Assembly: GCA_037953745.1 (NCBI GenBank)
Contig: JBAKBP010003159.1
Coordinates: 1-64,000, forward strand
Source of the DNA: Lithodes maja
Lineage: Eukaryota; Arthropoda; Malacostraca; Decapoda; Lithodidae
Length of the DNA: 64,000 bases
Reading direction: 5' to 3'
Shown: positions 32,725-44,158 of the stretch, piece by piece
Numbering within the stretch: position 1 is the stretch's first letter
Layout of the letters: each line of letters starts with the position of its first letter
Notes under the pieces: model-generated
The model's database searches: none
What the model saw: the letters and a program-made list of their open reading frames with translations, nothing else
What the model was told of the DNA's origin: nothing
Translations under genes and position numbers: made by a program

Positions 32725-33073
32725 GATAACAAGAGAGGGTCGCTCATGCGCACGTTCGACAGTGATCTGCACATGACGGAACACGGGATGGGCCTTAAGC
32801 GGTAACTAAGGTAAACCCCTTTTTCTTCTCTTCTATGCTTTTTTCACCTTCAGTGGTAGTTTTGGTTAATGTACAACGTCTCCTAGAGCAAGATAAGGAG
32901 TAGACTCTAGACGTTTTCTTTTTAACCGCGGTTGGAATGACGACATAGCAGTCAAAATAGACAAGTCGTCATTGCAATTAGGTTAATAGCCTTGACGTTG
33001 GATTTTCCAAGACTACTACCAAATAGTAGGTTTTCCTATTTGGTAGGTTGGGAGGTACGTCAAACCTCCCAAT
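32725..33073 (+). repeat. E3 right inverted terminal repeat
   Basis: Inverted partner of 26529-26828 with the same extension of about 45 bp as E2. It ends CCTCCCAAT next to TA-rich DNA. Confidence 0.9.
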
Positions 33074-33299
33074 ATATTATTTTATCATATACTGTATATG
33101 ATACATATGTAAAATAGTTATATTATCACGACACTCTCTCTCTCTCTCTGTCTCTTTGTCTTTCTCACTCTCTTTGTCTGATATAGGCCAGGGCACTCCC
33201 TAACTAATCTTCCCCCCAGGCAAAATCACACCTAGCAGATGTCCTTGACCTCCTCCTCCTCCTCTCTTTCTCTCTCTCTCTCTCTCTCTGGGTCTACCT
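33074..33299. repeat. TA-rich and CT microsatellites
   Basis: CT-rich runs at about 33128-33180 and 33255-33291 with AT-rich sequence between. No gene. Confidence 0.8.
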
Positions 33300-34541
33300 A
33301 TACATTTATAATTGCATGTAACCTTGAAATTGCTTGAAAGTTTGATTGCAGGCATTTTATAGCGTATTATTTCAGGCGTTCGGTACATTTCTCACGATAA
33401 CCAGGGTGTACGGTACATTTCTCACGATAATACAAGCAACAACGAAGCTTGGCGAAGATTGTGGTCTACAATATACCTTTTTATAATTGCATGTGACCTT
33501 GAAATTGCTTGAAAGTTTGATTGCAAGCATTGTATAGCGTATTATTTCAGGCGTTCGGTACATTTCTCACGATAACCAGGGTGTACGGTACATTTCTCAC
33601 GATAATACAAGCAACAACGAAGCTTGGCGAAGATTGTGGTCTACAATATACCTTTTTATAATTGCATGTGACCTTGAAATTGCTTGAAAGTTTGATTGCA
33701 AGCATTTTATAGCGCATTATTTCAGGCGTTCGTTCGGTACATTTCTTACGGTAACCTAACCAGGGTGTACGGTACATTGCATGTTACCTTGAAATTGATT
33801 GAAAGTTTGATTGCAAGCATTTTATAGCGTATTATTTCAGGCGTTCGGTACATTTCTCACGCTAACCAGGGTGTACGGTACATTTCTCACAACAATACAA
33901 GCAACAACGAAGCTTGGCGAAGATTGTGGTCCACAATATACCTTTTTATAATTGCATGTGACCTTGAAATTGCTTGAAAGTTTGATTGCAAGCATTGTAT
34001 AGCGTATTATTTCAGGCGTTCGGTACATTTCTCACGATAACCAGGGTGTACGGTACATTTCTCACGATAATACAAGCAACAACGAAGCTTGGCGAAGATT
34101 GTGGTCTACAATATACCTTTTTATAATTGCATGTGACCTTGAAATTGCTTGAAAGTTTGATTGCAAGCATTTTATAGCGCATTATTTCAGGCGTTCGTTC
34201 GGTACATTTCTTACGGTAACCTAACCAGGGTGTACGGTACATTGCATGTTACCTTGAAATTGATTGAAAGTTTGATTGCAAGCATTTTATAGCGTATTAT
34301 TTCAGGCGTTCGGTACATTTCTCACGCTAACCAGGGTGTACGGTACATTTCTCACAACAATACAAGCAACAACGAAGCTTGGCGAAGATTGTGGTCCACA
34401 ATATACCTTTTTATAATTGCATGTGACCTTGAAATTGCTTGAGAGTTTGATTGCAAGCATTTTATGGCGTATTATTTCAGGCGTTCGGTACATTTCTTAC
34501 GGTAACCAGGGTGTACGGTACATTGCATGTGACCTTGAAAT
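33300..34541. repeat. Satellite with 465-bp higher-order repeat
   Basis: Basic unit of 175 bp (landmarks ATTGCATGTGACC, GCGTTCGGTACATTTC, AACGAAGCTTGGCG) plus a shortened 115-bp unit. ATTGCATG landmarks fall at 33311, 33486, 33661, 33776, 33951, 34126, 34241, 34416 and 34522, giving 175+175+115 = 465, repeated twice. Larger units are nearly identical to each other, while the sub-units within them differ more. Frames across it only follow the repeat. Confidence 0.95.
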
Positions 34542-35880
34542 TTATTGAGTCCCAGTCCCAGACTGCAAGGATTCATTGAATATTAATGTCAGTGGTTTGG
34601 AGAGCTCATCCTTAGCTTTCTTTAGAACTCTAGGCGAGATTGTATCAGGTCCAGGCGTTTTATTTACCTTGAGTTTATTTAAACAATTCAATACTTCTCT
34701 CTCTGTAACGGTGATATTGCTTAGAACGTCTGAATTATCAATCTGAATCGGCGATGGTGTAGGGATATCACTGAGGTCTTCGGTTGTAAAAACTGATGCA
34801 AAGAAGGTATTGAGGGCATTACTCATTTGTACTTCGTCTTTGGTGTATTTTCCATTTTCATTGACTAACGGTCCAACAGTTGAAGTAACTACTTTTTTCT
34901 TTCTGATATAACTATAGAATTCTTTCGGGTTTGTTTTACTTTGATTCGCAACATGTAAGTCCAGGGTCTTTTTACTTTGCTTAATTAACTTTTTGGCTTT
35001 GCGTCGTAGCTCGACAAATTTCACCCGTTCTTCGTCATTTTGTGAGGATTTTAATCTATCATTAGCACATTTTTTAGCAAGCAGACAGTCTGAAATATCT
35101 TTATTCCACCATTTGGGCTTATCATTATGGCCTGGACGCCGTATTTTCGATGGTATGCAGTCTTGCACTGCCTTAAGGTAAGTGGTTGTGAAACACTCCC
35201 AAGATGTATTTATGTCGTTATTGTTAGTCAGAAAGCTCCAGTCAGTTTCTTTAAGCTTTGATTTAAGTTTATGAAAATTTGCTTTCTTGAAATTAGGGAC
35301 TTTCTCAATGCTGCTATTTGATTTGTTACTAGTAAACTTTAAAGTGAAAGTTATCGTACGATGGTCGCTGTTGCTGAATTCATCACCAACATTCAAATTC
35401 TCTATTAATTCTTCTTTTGTTGCGAGTACAAGGTCAAGCACATTATTACCACGGGTCGGAGATTGTACAAATTGAAAAAGTGAACTCTCTTGCAAGTTAG
35501 CATAGAGGTCGTGTCCAGAGTGTGAAGTAAGAATATCGCCCCATTTAGTCACGGTTAAGTTGAAATCGCCAAGAATTACGGTATCGTGTATGTTAGTTAT
35601 TTCTGCAATTTGTTCATAAATTTCACTGTCAGTTTGCACTGATTGAGCTGGGGGTCCGTATAATAAAGCTAGTGTTATTTTAGTTCCTCGTTTATTATTT
35701 AATAGTACGTAAGATATGTCTATATTCGCAATTTGAGGTTTTGACATTAAGACGGGATTAAGACTTTCCTTTATAAAAAACAGAACTCCTCCTTCATTTC
35801 TATTGATCCGACTTTTCTCAAACATTGTATAACCAGGAAGCGTATATTCGGCTAAAAAGTCTCTGTCTTCCGTATTTAAC
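34542..35880 (-). pseudogene. LINE B ORF2: APE endonuclease and linker, cut before RT
   Basis: Open for 427 codons from 35825. Endonuclease motifs: INRNEGGVLFFIK, ILGDFNLTV, LDLVLAT, SNSDHRTITF (terminal D-H of the fold). The linker follows, ending with KTPGPDTISPRVLKKAKDEL, the last conserved block before RT. Coding then stops where the satellite begins at 34541, so RT is absent. The N-terminal endonuclease start upstream of 35825 is out of frame. It belongs to the CR1/L2-type non-LTR group with the esterase ORF1 next to it. Confidence 0.85.
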
Positions 35881-36059
35881 CAAGATTCTGTAGCCGATTA
35901 TATCATTATGTTCTGTAAACACGATTTCCTCTAGATTTGAAAATTTATTGCGTATGCTACGAGCATTTACATAAAACACCTTAAGAGTATTAGAGTTGGA
36001 TGTTACTGATTGTGCATTGTCTGAATTTTCAGTTCGTATTTGACGTACACTACCCCCGG

Positions 36060-36650
36060 ATACCCCCAGTTGACCCCGTTTTTTGAACGGAAATCTTTGA
36101 CTGCATCGTTCAGCAGATGACCAAGACGTGCAGCTCCTACTTCATTGAGATGTACACCATCTCCTGAAAACAAAGATTTATCATAGTAAAAATGATCCCA
36201 CGTGTCGACAAAGCCGATGTCCTCCTCCCTGCAGAGTTTGGCTAGTCAGCGATTTGTACTGGTAGCTATGTTGTAGAATCGGTTTTCTACATCAATCCGG
36301 GGAACAATTCCTGAAATTAAGATTCTATTAGATTTTTCCTTGAAGGACCTGATCAGCCGCCGGTACTTGTAAAGTAGTTCCTCTGGCTGCGTCCATTGGA
36401 CATCGTTAGATCCAACGTGGATGACGTACGTAGTGCTTGCGGGGGCGAGCCTGGAAACCTCTTCCACAGCCGCAACAATGTCGTCCACGCCGCCACCTGG
36501 GATACAGAATCGCTTTCTGGTCCTGGGTGCCCTGGCGCAGAACTCGGTTAATTGGCCACGGACCATGGAGTCGCCCACAAGCCGAACTTCTTCCGTTTCC
36601 TCTTCCTCGTCAATAGCAAGAATTTTGAAGCGGTTTTTGGCATGTGGCAA
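36060..36650 (-). pseudogene. LINE B ORF1 with SGNH esterase domain, one premature stop
   Basis: Open frame 36650-36246 contains the SGNH hydrolase blocks LVGDSMVRGQ (catalytic Ser), IPGGGVDDIV and HVGSNDVQW (Asn block). A TGA at about 36246 ends it, but the same frame continues with a block of the DGVHLNEVG type near 36150-36170, which carries the catalytic Asp-His. A single nonsense change therefore separates the catalytic residues. SGNH esterase ORF1 proteins are known from CR1/L2 LINEs; their substrate is uncertain. It precedes ORF2 by about 200 bp. Confidence 0.8.
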
Positions 36651-36653
36651 AGG

Positions 36654-36760
36654 GAGAGAGAGAGACAGAGCGCGCGAGAGAGGGAAAGCGAGCGAGCCAG
36701 AGAGAGAGAGAGAGACAGACAGACAGGAGTGAGAGAGAAAGAGAAAGAGAGAGAGAAAAT
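36654..36760. repeat. GA-rich microsatellite
   Basis: Imperfect GAGA and GACA runs within the LINE B 5' region. Confidence 0.85.
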
Positions 36761-36939
36761 ACAGATAATACAGAAATAAGGAGAAATAAGAGAAAAATAA
36801 GACTGATACCCGAAGGAATAGTAGACGCGCGGGAGGCCGAAGTCAGGGCAAAGCGAGCGCATCCGAACGTGCGCGGGAAATAGACCAAAAAGTAACCCCC
36901 CCACCCTCCACATTCGCTCACAACATCCAGACTAGACTT

Positions 36940-37102
36940 ATATGGGGAGACGAAGAGTTGCTCTTTACAAAAATGACCGTTTCGTTTGCATTTGAGCCAT
37001 ACTGACGGTGCTAGGGCGAGTGAAAGTGAGCGAATATTTCGGGATTATGCCCGCTGGGCGGCATGGTGTAAAATACCTTACCACCCGCTCTTTGAGTGTT
37101 AA
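36940..37102 (+). mobile_element. Partial TTAA-family 2 MITE (right end only)
   Basis: Ends CCGCTCTTTGAGTGTTAA like the other family-2 elements and shares CCCGCTGGGC with MITE A. I could not find its left end. Confidence 0.5.
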
Positions 37103-37716
37103 TTAGGACTTCTGAAGGATTACCACGTACAGTAATATATATATATAGAGATCTTGGGAACAGATCTATGTAAGAATTAGCACTGGAATACTCGCATATT
37201 TTACCTTACCTTCACATTAATAACCACAACGTAAGTTACTCAGAGACACTTAGGGTATGTTAAGAGGATAGTATTTCGAGTGCAAGTCTGGCCGACGTGG
37301 ATCCTAGATTCGGCTGGCTGGAGATCGAGGGGAACTGCCTCTCACAGGCAGGGGTCAGGGGTCCTGACGTCAGAGGGAGGCAGCAGGTCTGGCTGTAGTC
37401 TCGAGGGGGAGGGGGAGGGGGAGGCAGTTTCTACTTCAGATAGATATCCCTGACTTTTCAGCCTTAAGAATATTACTTAGGTAGAGGTGCTTACTGTACT
37501 TTAATTTTGGTAAGGCTATGTTCGGGTTATTTCTTATGTTTAATTTGTGGTAATTCAACTTTAAAAGGACATGTAAATGATTGTGATGTTATTTGCGAAG
37601 GTAATACTTAGTCTAAAAATACATGAGAGTTATAGGTTTATACATAATCAACTTAAGCACTTTATTTAATACATCCCTTGTTGTCAAAGGGTCTAGGGAT
37701 GATATGATCGTGATTT
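37103..37716. other. No gene recognised
   Basis: Mixed AT-rich DNA with a G-rich (GGGGGA)n stretch near 37400-37425 and a short TA run near 37136. Nothing else supportable. Confidence 0.5.
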
Positions 37717-38178
37717 TCATGATTTTCTGAGAATCAGGGGTTTCTTCTTGTGAGGTTTATATCTCCGGCAGTTTCTGGGTTCTCCGGGTTGTTTTTTGTT
37801 CTCCGGAAAGGTACTGCAAGGGAGGTCCTGACATCTCCATTTGTACCTATAGCATTCCGGTCCCTGATGCCTAACTTGCATAAAAAAAATTTCACTGTAA
37901 TGCAAGTCAGGCTGTTGGTCGAAGGGAAACTGGTGATAGGTTGATGTGGTTTGAAAGGTCGTCGGTGATTGGTCCTGCTTCAAACCCTTTATTAGGGGAG
38001 ACTGACCTAGTTCCCTAGTCATTAGAGAACGGGAATGACCTGAGGGAATGGGGAACTCTTCTACTCCGTTTTCCTTTAGAGCATGGGAAGCTAATTGATT
38101 TTCCCATTGCTCCTGTTGGTGTCTCCTCCTGTTCTTTCTGCTCTCCTGCAGGCTGGCAATCTTACATGGCTTACTCAA
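37717..38178 (-). CDS. Unrecognised ORF, 153 codons
   Basis: Open frame starting MSKPCKIASLQESRK. It is rich in Lys, Arg, Gln and Pro, has four Cys and no membrane segment or motif I recognise. The AT-rich surroundings make a frame of this length mildly unusual. It may be a fragment of a retrotransposon gag or chance. Do not assign a function. Confidence 0.2.
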   Translation of the reverse strand: MSKPCKIASLQESRKNRRRHQQEQWENQLASHALKENGVEEFPIPSGHSRSLMTRELGQSPLIKGLKQDQSPTTFQTTSTYHQFPFDQQPDLHYSEIFFMQVRHQGPECYRYKWRCQDLPCSTFPENKKQPGEPRNCRRYKPHKKKPLILRKS

Positions 38179-38207
38179 CCCCGTTACTTCATATATATAT
38201 ATATATA

Positions 38208-38683
38208 TACAGGGTGATTCAGGATTGCATTAATTAAATTGGAGGACGACCTCCTTGGATAATTTTAAACAACAATGTCTCGATGATAAAATGTCGAATT
38301 ATTCATAGTTTGGCTGTTACAGTACATTTACGATGTTGTATCAATGAGGGTCGAAAGTTAAGGGAAACCCGCATAATCCGAGAATTTTTTTTACACGTAT
38401 GAGTATAGGAGTATAGTGTGTTGCAGGCACATGTGGTCCACTTTGAAAATTTTCTTTAGCCTGTAGCAAAGAGGAGCACACTGTCGAGATCTGTGAATAA
38501 ATGTGTGCAAAAATCTATGTGGGTTTCCCTTCACTGTCCACCCTCATTAAAACAACATCGTAAATGTACTGTAACAGCCAAACTATGTATAATTTCACAT
38601 TTTATTATTGAGACATTGTTGTTTAAAATTATCCAAGGAGGTCATTCTCCTATTTAATGCATGGAATCCTGAATCACCCTGTA
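38208..38683. mobile_element. Mariner-type MITE with long inverted repeats
   Basis: Starts TACAGGGTGATTCAGG and ends CCTGAATCACCCTGTA, with TA at both ends as for Tc1/mariner. The inverted repeats extend about 160 bp each (shared inner blocks CCTCCTTGGATAATTTT and TTTGGCTGTTACAG), so the single strand would fold into a long hairpin. It sits in a TA microsatellite. Confidence 0.85.
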
Positions 38684-38702
38684 TATATATATATATATAT
38701 AT

Positions 38703-38703
<1 letters not shown>

Positions 38704-38751
<48 letters not shown>

Positions 38752-38760
38752 GAGAGAAAA
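38704..38760. repeat. (GA)n microsatellite
   Basis: Nearly pure GA run next to the MITE. Confidence 0.95.
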
Positions 38761-38782
38761 ACAAGAAGTGTAAAATATAAGT

Positions 38783-39264
38783 TTAACCCCTAACCGACGG
38801 GGATGTTTGTAACTTCTACTATCTGCCTGGCGGGCATATTTACCCTAAACGAGCTTCATTCCATGCTCTTTCTCATGCATGAACAAGAGCCAGAGCGTAA
38901 TACAATTATGTGTCTGTGAAAGGGCGATAATAGAGCTTTACAATGACATCTGAATGATCCTTGTACGACCATGGGCTATCCTGTAGCGATCGCGCAACGA
39001 GAGAGGAAAAACCCTTAAATGAGGTAATTTTCTTTTTTTCCTGGTCTCGCGAGCCAGAGGTGTGTAGGACCGCGGCGGACCAACCAGTCGCGGCTCTGTG
39101 GTTAGGCCGAACGGTCAGAGCCCGACTATCGTCCTCCCAATGCATGGACTCTCTCTCAGAGCCGATAATGTGCTCAAAATCCCGCCCGACTATTGTCGGG
39201 CACCGCATGGGTGGCCATTATTCTCTCGCCCGACATATGTCGGGCGCCGAGGCTTGAGTGTTAA
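38783..39264 (-). mobile_element. MITE C, TTAA family 2, inverted
   Basis: Bounded by TTAA; right end GGCTTGAGTGTTAA. The interior matches MITE A in the opposite orientation (CGAGCTTCATTCCAT, GAAAGGGCGATAAT). A GC-rich part carries three TCGGGC-type repeats at about 39120-39250. Confidence 0.65.
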
Positions 39265-39344
39265 AAGGGGGGATGATTCACTTTTTTATGTTTTTTTTTT
39301 CATTTATTAACTATTATTCTAGTTTCATACCTAGACCTCCATAA

Positions 39345-40262
39345 CAAAACGTCCATTAGATCCCCTTTCTAGATATATTTGTACATTTTTCGGTAGAAAA
39401 ATGTCCCGGCCAAAAGCATATTCTTTCAAAATTACAGGTTCACTATCGTTCGCCAGGAAAAAAATCTGCACCTAAATAGCACGTATTATTATTGACAAGG
39501 ACATCGGGCGGAAAGTCTTAAAATCGACTGACTAATGAGGACACATCTTAAACTCTGATAAATAACGGGGCTAAACATGAAGGAGAAGGGTATGTAGAAA
39601 AACGACTCATCTCCCCTTAACTAAATGTACATGAAGGGCATAGTATGTAGAGTCTTGCATTATTTCGAACATGGAAAGATACACAAACAAACAGAACTAT
39701 GCCTTGTTTCTTTTCAACTGACGGGAAATTGCAAAGTTCCCATCATGATTTCTAAGTTAATATGAAGATTTTGTAGCGGAATATTCTGTTAATTATATAA
39801 ACTTGGTTTTGATATGGTGCACAGTGGTTTAATATTTTGTCATTAATTATCGATTATTTAGATGCTAAGGGATTCAATATACTGTCAGCTGAAAAGAAAC
39901 AGTATAGGTGAGGGAGGTACATAAACACACATAGCGAAAATATCTGCTAAAATACAGTACATGAACATAGTTAATTTTCACATTAAGGGGAGATGAGTCG
40001 TCTTTCTATATCCTCTTCTCCCTCATGTTTAGTCCTATTGGTTTTGAAAATTGTAGACGCTTAGCCCATTAGTTTTGCAATTTAAGAACTTTCGCCACAT
40101 TTCTTTATAAATGTCTGGACTTTTCGTGTAATTTAGGTGTTCATTTTTTTCTTGTAATTTTGTTTCTAGCGAGCGATAGCGAACCGGTTTTAAGAGAAAC
40201 CGGCCTTCGGCTGGGAAATTTTTCTTTCGAAAAATGTACAATTTATTTTGAAGGAGGGTCTT
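39345..40262. mobile_element. Fold-back element with two inverted R2 arms
   Basis: Arm 39345-39613 and inverted arm 39990-40262 share AAAAATGT, TAAACATGA and ACTCATCTCCCCTTAA blocks. The spacer of about 375 bp has no ORF. Related single arms are at 9240-9480 and 41175-41490. It abuts MITE B. Confidence 0.7.
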
Positions 40263-40281
40263 GGGCGGGTGTCTCTTAAGC

Positions 40282-40768
40282 TTAACCCTTCTTTAGCGGC
40301 GCGCAACATAAGTCGAGTTAAATAAAGCTGGACTATGTGGCGGTGCTCGACATATATCGTGTGGCAATTTCAGCACGTAATGTTGCTGAGAGAGAGAGAC
40401 AAGTGGTGGCAGGAGAGTAGCGAGCGTATGACTGCTCCAGACCACCGCGGCGAACCTACTGACACGAATCCCACCTCCTCCCTCCCTCTCTCACTCGCTA
40501 TATACGGAATTGTATGGGGAAAGTGCCTAATTACATGCTTTTTGCACTCGCGTTGCACGGTTTTTGCAAGAAAACTAGCCATCATAAAAGGATCGTTATG
40601 GTGTCATTCGAAAGCTCTGTTTATGCCCTTTCAGGGATAGATACTTGTTTTACGTTCTGGGTCTTATTTAGGCATGAAAATGATCACGTAAACAGCCCTA
40701 TTTTGGGTAAAAACACCCCGCTGGTGGCTACATATTATATACCGCATAGGCCGCTCTTTAAGTGTTAA
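40282..40768 (+). mobile_element. MITE B, TTAA family 2
   Basis: Left end TTAACCCTTCTTTAGCGGC; complement of right end TTAACACTTAAAGAGCGGC. This is the clearest pair of ends in the family. Interior related to MITE A. Confidence 0.8.
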
Positions 40769-41174
40769 TGAAGGTATAGCGAGGAAACTAATGAAATAAT
40801 TAAAAGATACATAAATAAGCAAATATAATACAGTACGCCCATCCCACCTTAAACTATTCTAATATACAAACGAGGTCTGGATACACTCGTACAAGAACCT
40901 GTATCAATTAATGCTTAATAGATACAATTATGCATAATTATATTTGTGTTTGCTGGCTACTATTAAACGATTTTATTCAGATTCGGAAGGGTATATGGAA
41001 GTCCGAGGGTTTATTGATATAGTGTTTACCCACATAATTCCCACAGATCCTTCCTAAACTGTACAAGATCGTCTAATGGTAGCTGGAATAAACTATCAAA
41101 GGTTTAATGTACCAATCCGAATAATGAGGGACGAGGTAGTAAACATGCTATCCCTTAGTTAACTTAATAATGAG
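40769..41174. other. AT-rich DNA, possible MITE remnant
   Basis: 40975-41110 distantly resembles the interior of the small inverted-repeat element at 50968-51180. Otherwise nothing recognised. Confidence 0.35.
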
Positions 41175-41490
41175 TTAAATTAAGGGGAGATCGGCCGTTT
41201 TTCTGGTCCCCCTTCTTCATGGTTAGCCCCATTAGTTTTTAGATTTGATTAAGTTTGGCTTAATAGTTTTGCAAATTTAAGACCTTTCGCCCCTTTTATG
41301 TGTCAAATATTTGTTGTGTCAATATTAAGACTGTCGTTTTTTTTCCTGGCGAGTGTTTTTTTTCTGGCGAGCGATAGCGAGCCTGTAATTTTAAAAGAAA
41401 TCTGCCTTCTTCCGGGACATTTTTATATCGAAAAATGTAAAATTTATCTTGAAAGGGGGGTCCAGGGAGTGATTTTTAAGCTTGATAAAT
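41175..41490 (-). repeat. Interspersed repeat R2, copy 4
   Basis: Inverted relative of 9240-9480 (AGGGGAGAT, GCGAGCGATAGCGA, GGGACATTTTT). I see no partner arm nearby. Confidence 0.65.
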
Positions 41491-41623
41491 GTCTAGCGGG
41501 AGATGGGAGGGGAGACAAAACAGCCTTGAAGCTAGCATGCGTTACCACTACCTACCAATACCATGCTTATGTGCTTGATACAACTATTGCGACGTTTGTG
41601 GGTCATACATGGAGTGATTTATG

Positions 41624-41655
<32 letters not shown>

Positions 41656-41658
<3 letters not shown>

Positions 41659-42015
41659 TTTTTTTTGTTTTTTTTTTTTTTTTATATGTGGATGAGGGAT
41701 ACACAAGGAAGAACGGCCTGTGACGAGTGCCTCCTCCAGAGCTAAAAGAGTGACAGGGCCGAACTCAAGGGAGTTTCAAGCCAAAATGCTTGGATACACA
41801 GAGTTTGAAGCAACTTAAGTCATAGGATGCGAGAAGGATGGATGCAATGAGAGAGTTCCAGAGCTGAACTGTTGAACAGAAGAAAGACTGGGAATATCGG
41901 TTCACTTTTGCATTGAAAAGTTGCACACAGTAGGGGTGGGAATGTGTTGCAAGACTGGTGCTGCGTGTTCTACGTAGAGGTGGTGGTATACACAGAGAGA
42001 TCCGAGGAACTGATT
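41656..42015 (-). repeat. LINE C 3' end with poly(A), truncated copy
   Basis: T-rich tract at about 41656-41683 is the poly(A) tail on the minus strand. The following 330 bp match 51470-51790 (CCAAAATGC, GTTCCAGAGCT, GTAGGGGTGGGA), the end of LINE C. A TG repeat precedes it at 41628-41655. Confidence 0.75.
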
Positions 42016-42029
42016 ATTGTGTGTGAAGA

Positions 42030-42048
42030 ATGTGTGTGTGTGTGTATA

Positions 42049-42102
<54 letters not shown>
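42030..42102. repeat. (TG)n/(TA)n microsatellite
   Basis: Alternating TG then TA. Confidence 0.95.
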
Positions 42103-42105
<3 letters not shown>

Positions 42106-42256
42106 AAAAGCAGGACCAGGGTTATGACGAACATCTTTATTGTTGCAACGTTTCGGCACTGTCACGGCCCATCATCAGGCTAAAATAAACAAAATAATAT
42201 ACCTTTGTATTACATAGTTATTGTTACTAAAATTATACATGCCTTTCATAGAAAAT
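42103..42256. other. Short repeat-like segment
   Basis: The minus strand contains GATGATGGGCCGTGAC and AACGTTGCAACAATAAAG, a motif common at the ends of retroelements. I cannot assign it further. Confidence 0.3.
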
Positions 42257-44158
42257 TGTTATGTCCTGATTTTATTCAGGATTAACTATTGCGTAGGTGA
42301 GTTCTGCAAGACTGGAATATCCGGTTTCATATACATACATGTGAGGGGTCAACAGAACACATAAATAGAATCTTGGAATGTGATTTTTAATACAGCTTTA
42401 TTTCGCTAAACACACTCACGGTATAGAAAAAGAATCACTTTCACTTTATAGAACATGAGTAAGAGTAATAAGTTCAGTGATAAGAGCTTGGTCTTTCAAT
42501 TCTCCAAGCACAATCGTGGATCTGGATTAGAGTATGCACTGCCACTTCCGAGTCTCGGGTATTATTCTTTCGATACGGACATGATAAGAAGCGATAAGAA
42601 AGTCACTTGAAGAGGGCACCGATTTAATTTACACAATGTCTGATACCGAACGTTGCTTTAGGCTTAAGGTTCTAGTTATTCGATTAAGTGGGGACTAACG
42701 TTGAGGTTCGACTTTACACGATCTAGCAGAGTCAAGTAGGCAATTATTATGTATACTCTTAAACTGTTAATGCACGGATGGTAATTCGTCACTGAGATTA
42801 AATTATACTTCACAACCTATCCCTTGTGTATGGGATCACAGAATATCTATACCAAACACTCAATTTAAGGGTAACTCGTGTCATGGCTGGGGGTAAATAC
42901 TATCGCGGTAATTATCTCGTAATATATTTTACTATAACGAATCTCTGGCAAAACAGGGGACTCTAGCATCAACTCGAAATCTCTTTATAGTTATCAAATA
43001 ACTCAAAGGTGAACACAGTCAACACAACGGTTTAATAACACGGTATCTATACACTGATATTATAATAGGAAATCGTGCCCAATCAGTTTATCTTCTTCTC
43101 CTCTTGAATCTGGTGTCGTCGGGGGCTTCTCAGCTGCTCCAGGGGGCCGTCCAGGGGGTCCAGTTGTGTGAAGAAGTTACAGATGGGTCGGTTGACCGGT
43201 GATGAAGTTGAGTTCAGGGTCTCTCCTATGGATCTTAAATGGTCTGCTTCTGGGCTGAGGCCAGGGTAGCGTCTCATCGGACCAACGTAAGCATTGGGTC
43301 TGCACAAACCTTGCTTAACTGTCTCTGATCCATGACGAGAGGTTCAATCAACCCAAGTGCATATGTGGCGATATGTATATTTCTCTTAGGTCCCTATATT
43401 TACCTGTGATCTACCACGGTTAATACAGGCCCAGGAATATAATATATCAGCTCCTGGTGTTCAGTTTGCGGGGTGCCGGTCGGTTACTAACAGGGGAGTA
43501 AAACAGTCTTCCAACAGAGTGACGTCCCGCTCGGCAAAAAGCTATGTTTTAAAACTGCCCGCTCTCCTCCTCTCGTGGTTTATATATGGCAGGGTGACTC
43601 GGTGTTGCCCGGGCCGGGGGCTGATGGGTCCCTTCCAATTCGGGGCAAGGGCGGCTGTGCATGGCTCTGGGGTCAACATCTGGCAATCTGGCCCTTCGGT
43701 CCCAATGTTCTGAATTAGATAACAGCGTTAGTTCACACACCGACACATAAGAATAGTTAATGGCAGGTGTTATGGCAAGCAAGGGACCCGTCGCCTTGTT
43801 GTTAATGGCGGCGAGGGGAGGAGCACCTCGGCCAGGAGGGTCAGCGGCTAATCGTTTGACTTGATAAGTAGGTTACTTTTAAAAAGAAGGGGAACAAGGG
43901 GAAGAAAGGTAAGTGAACAGTTCTCTCGTACCTGTAGGTCTTGGTGAGATTGAATAACAAGTCCTGTAATACCTCACAGGTGTTGGCATGTGTATACAGG
44001 TGGTGGTTAAGCGCGGGTGCCCTACTGGTCCCGTATACCGGGGTCGAGGAGGGCAGCGCAGGTAGGAGTCCCTCCGGATTGGACACGGCTCGATGGCCGA
44101 GTTAATTTGTTGTTGTCGGCCCACCTGGGTTAGGGTGGAAATACCTACGTAGACCACA
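42257..44158 (-). repeat. Candidate long LTR (about 1.9 kb)
   Basis: On the minus strand it would start TGTGGTC and end ATAACA, like the TGTGA...GTAACA ends of the two clearer LTRs of similar length. It has a TATA-like CATATATAAACC at about 43577-43590 and an AATAAA signal near 42400 in the same orientation. I see no target duplication and no internal element beside it, so the boundaries are tentative. Confidence 0.35.

Larger units (their letters stand above)
26529..33073 (+). mobile_element. DIRS element E3, near-identical sister of E2
   Basis: Same architecture as E2: left ITR 26529-26828, ICR 32549-32661, right ITR 32725-33073, adenine-depleted interior about 27162-32175. I noticed only a handful of single-base differences from E2 (for example 12513 G/27220 A, 14503 A/29207 T), poly-G length changes, and two small indels in which E2 is the shorter. 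Flanks are unrelated to those of E2: a TA-rich edge next to the Gypsy fragment on the left, TA/CT-rich DNA on the right. The adenine changes therefore happened before the two copies separated. Confidence 0.92.

Noticed and set aside
33300..34541. CRISPR array or coding repeat in the 175-bp satellite
   Set aside because: Whole units repeat without spacers; frames follow the repeat phase only.
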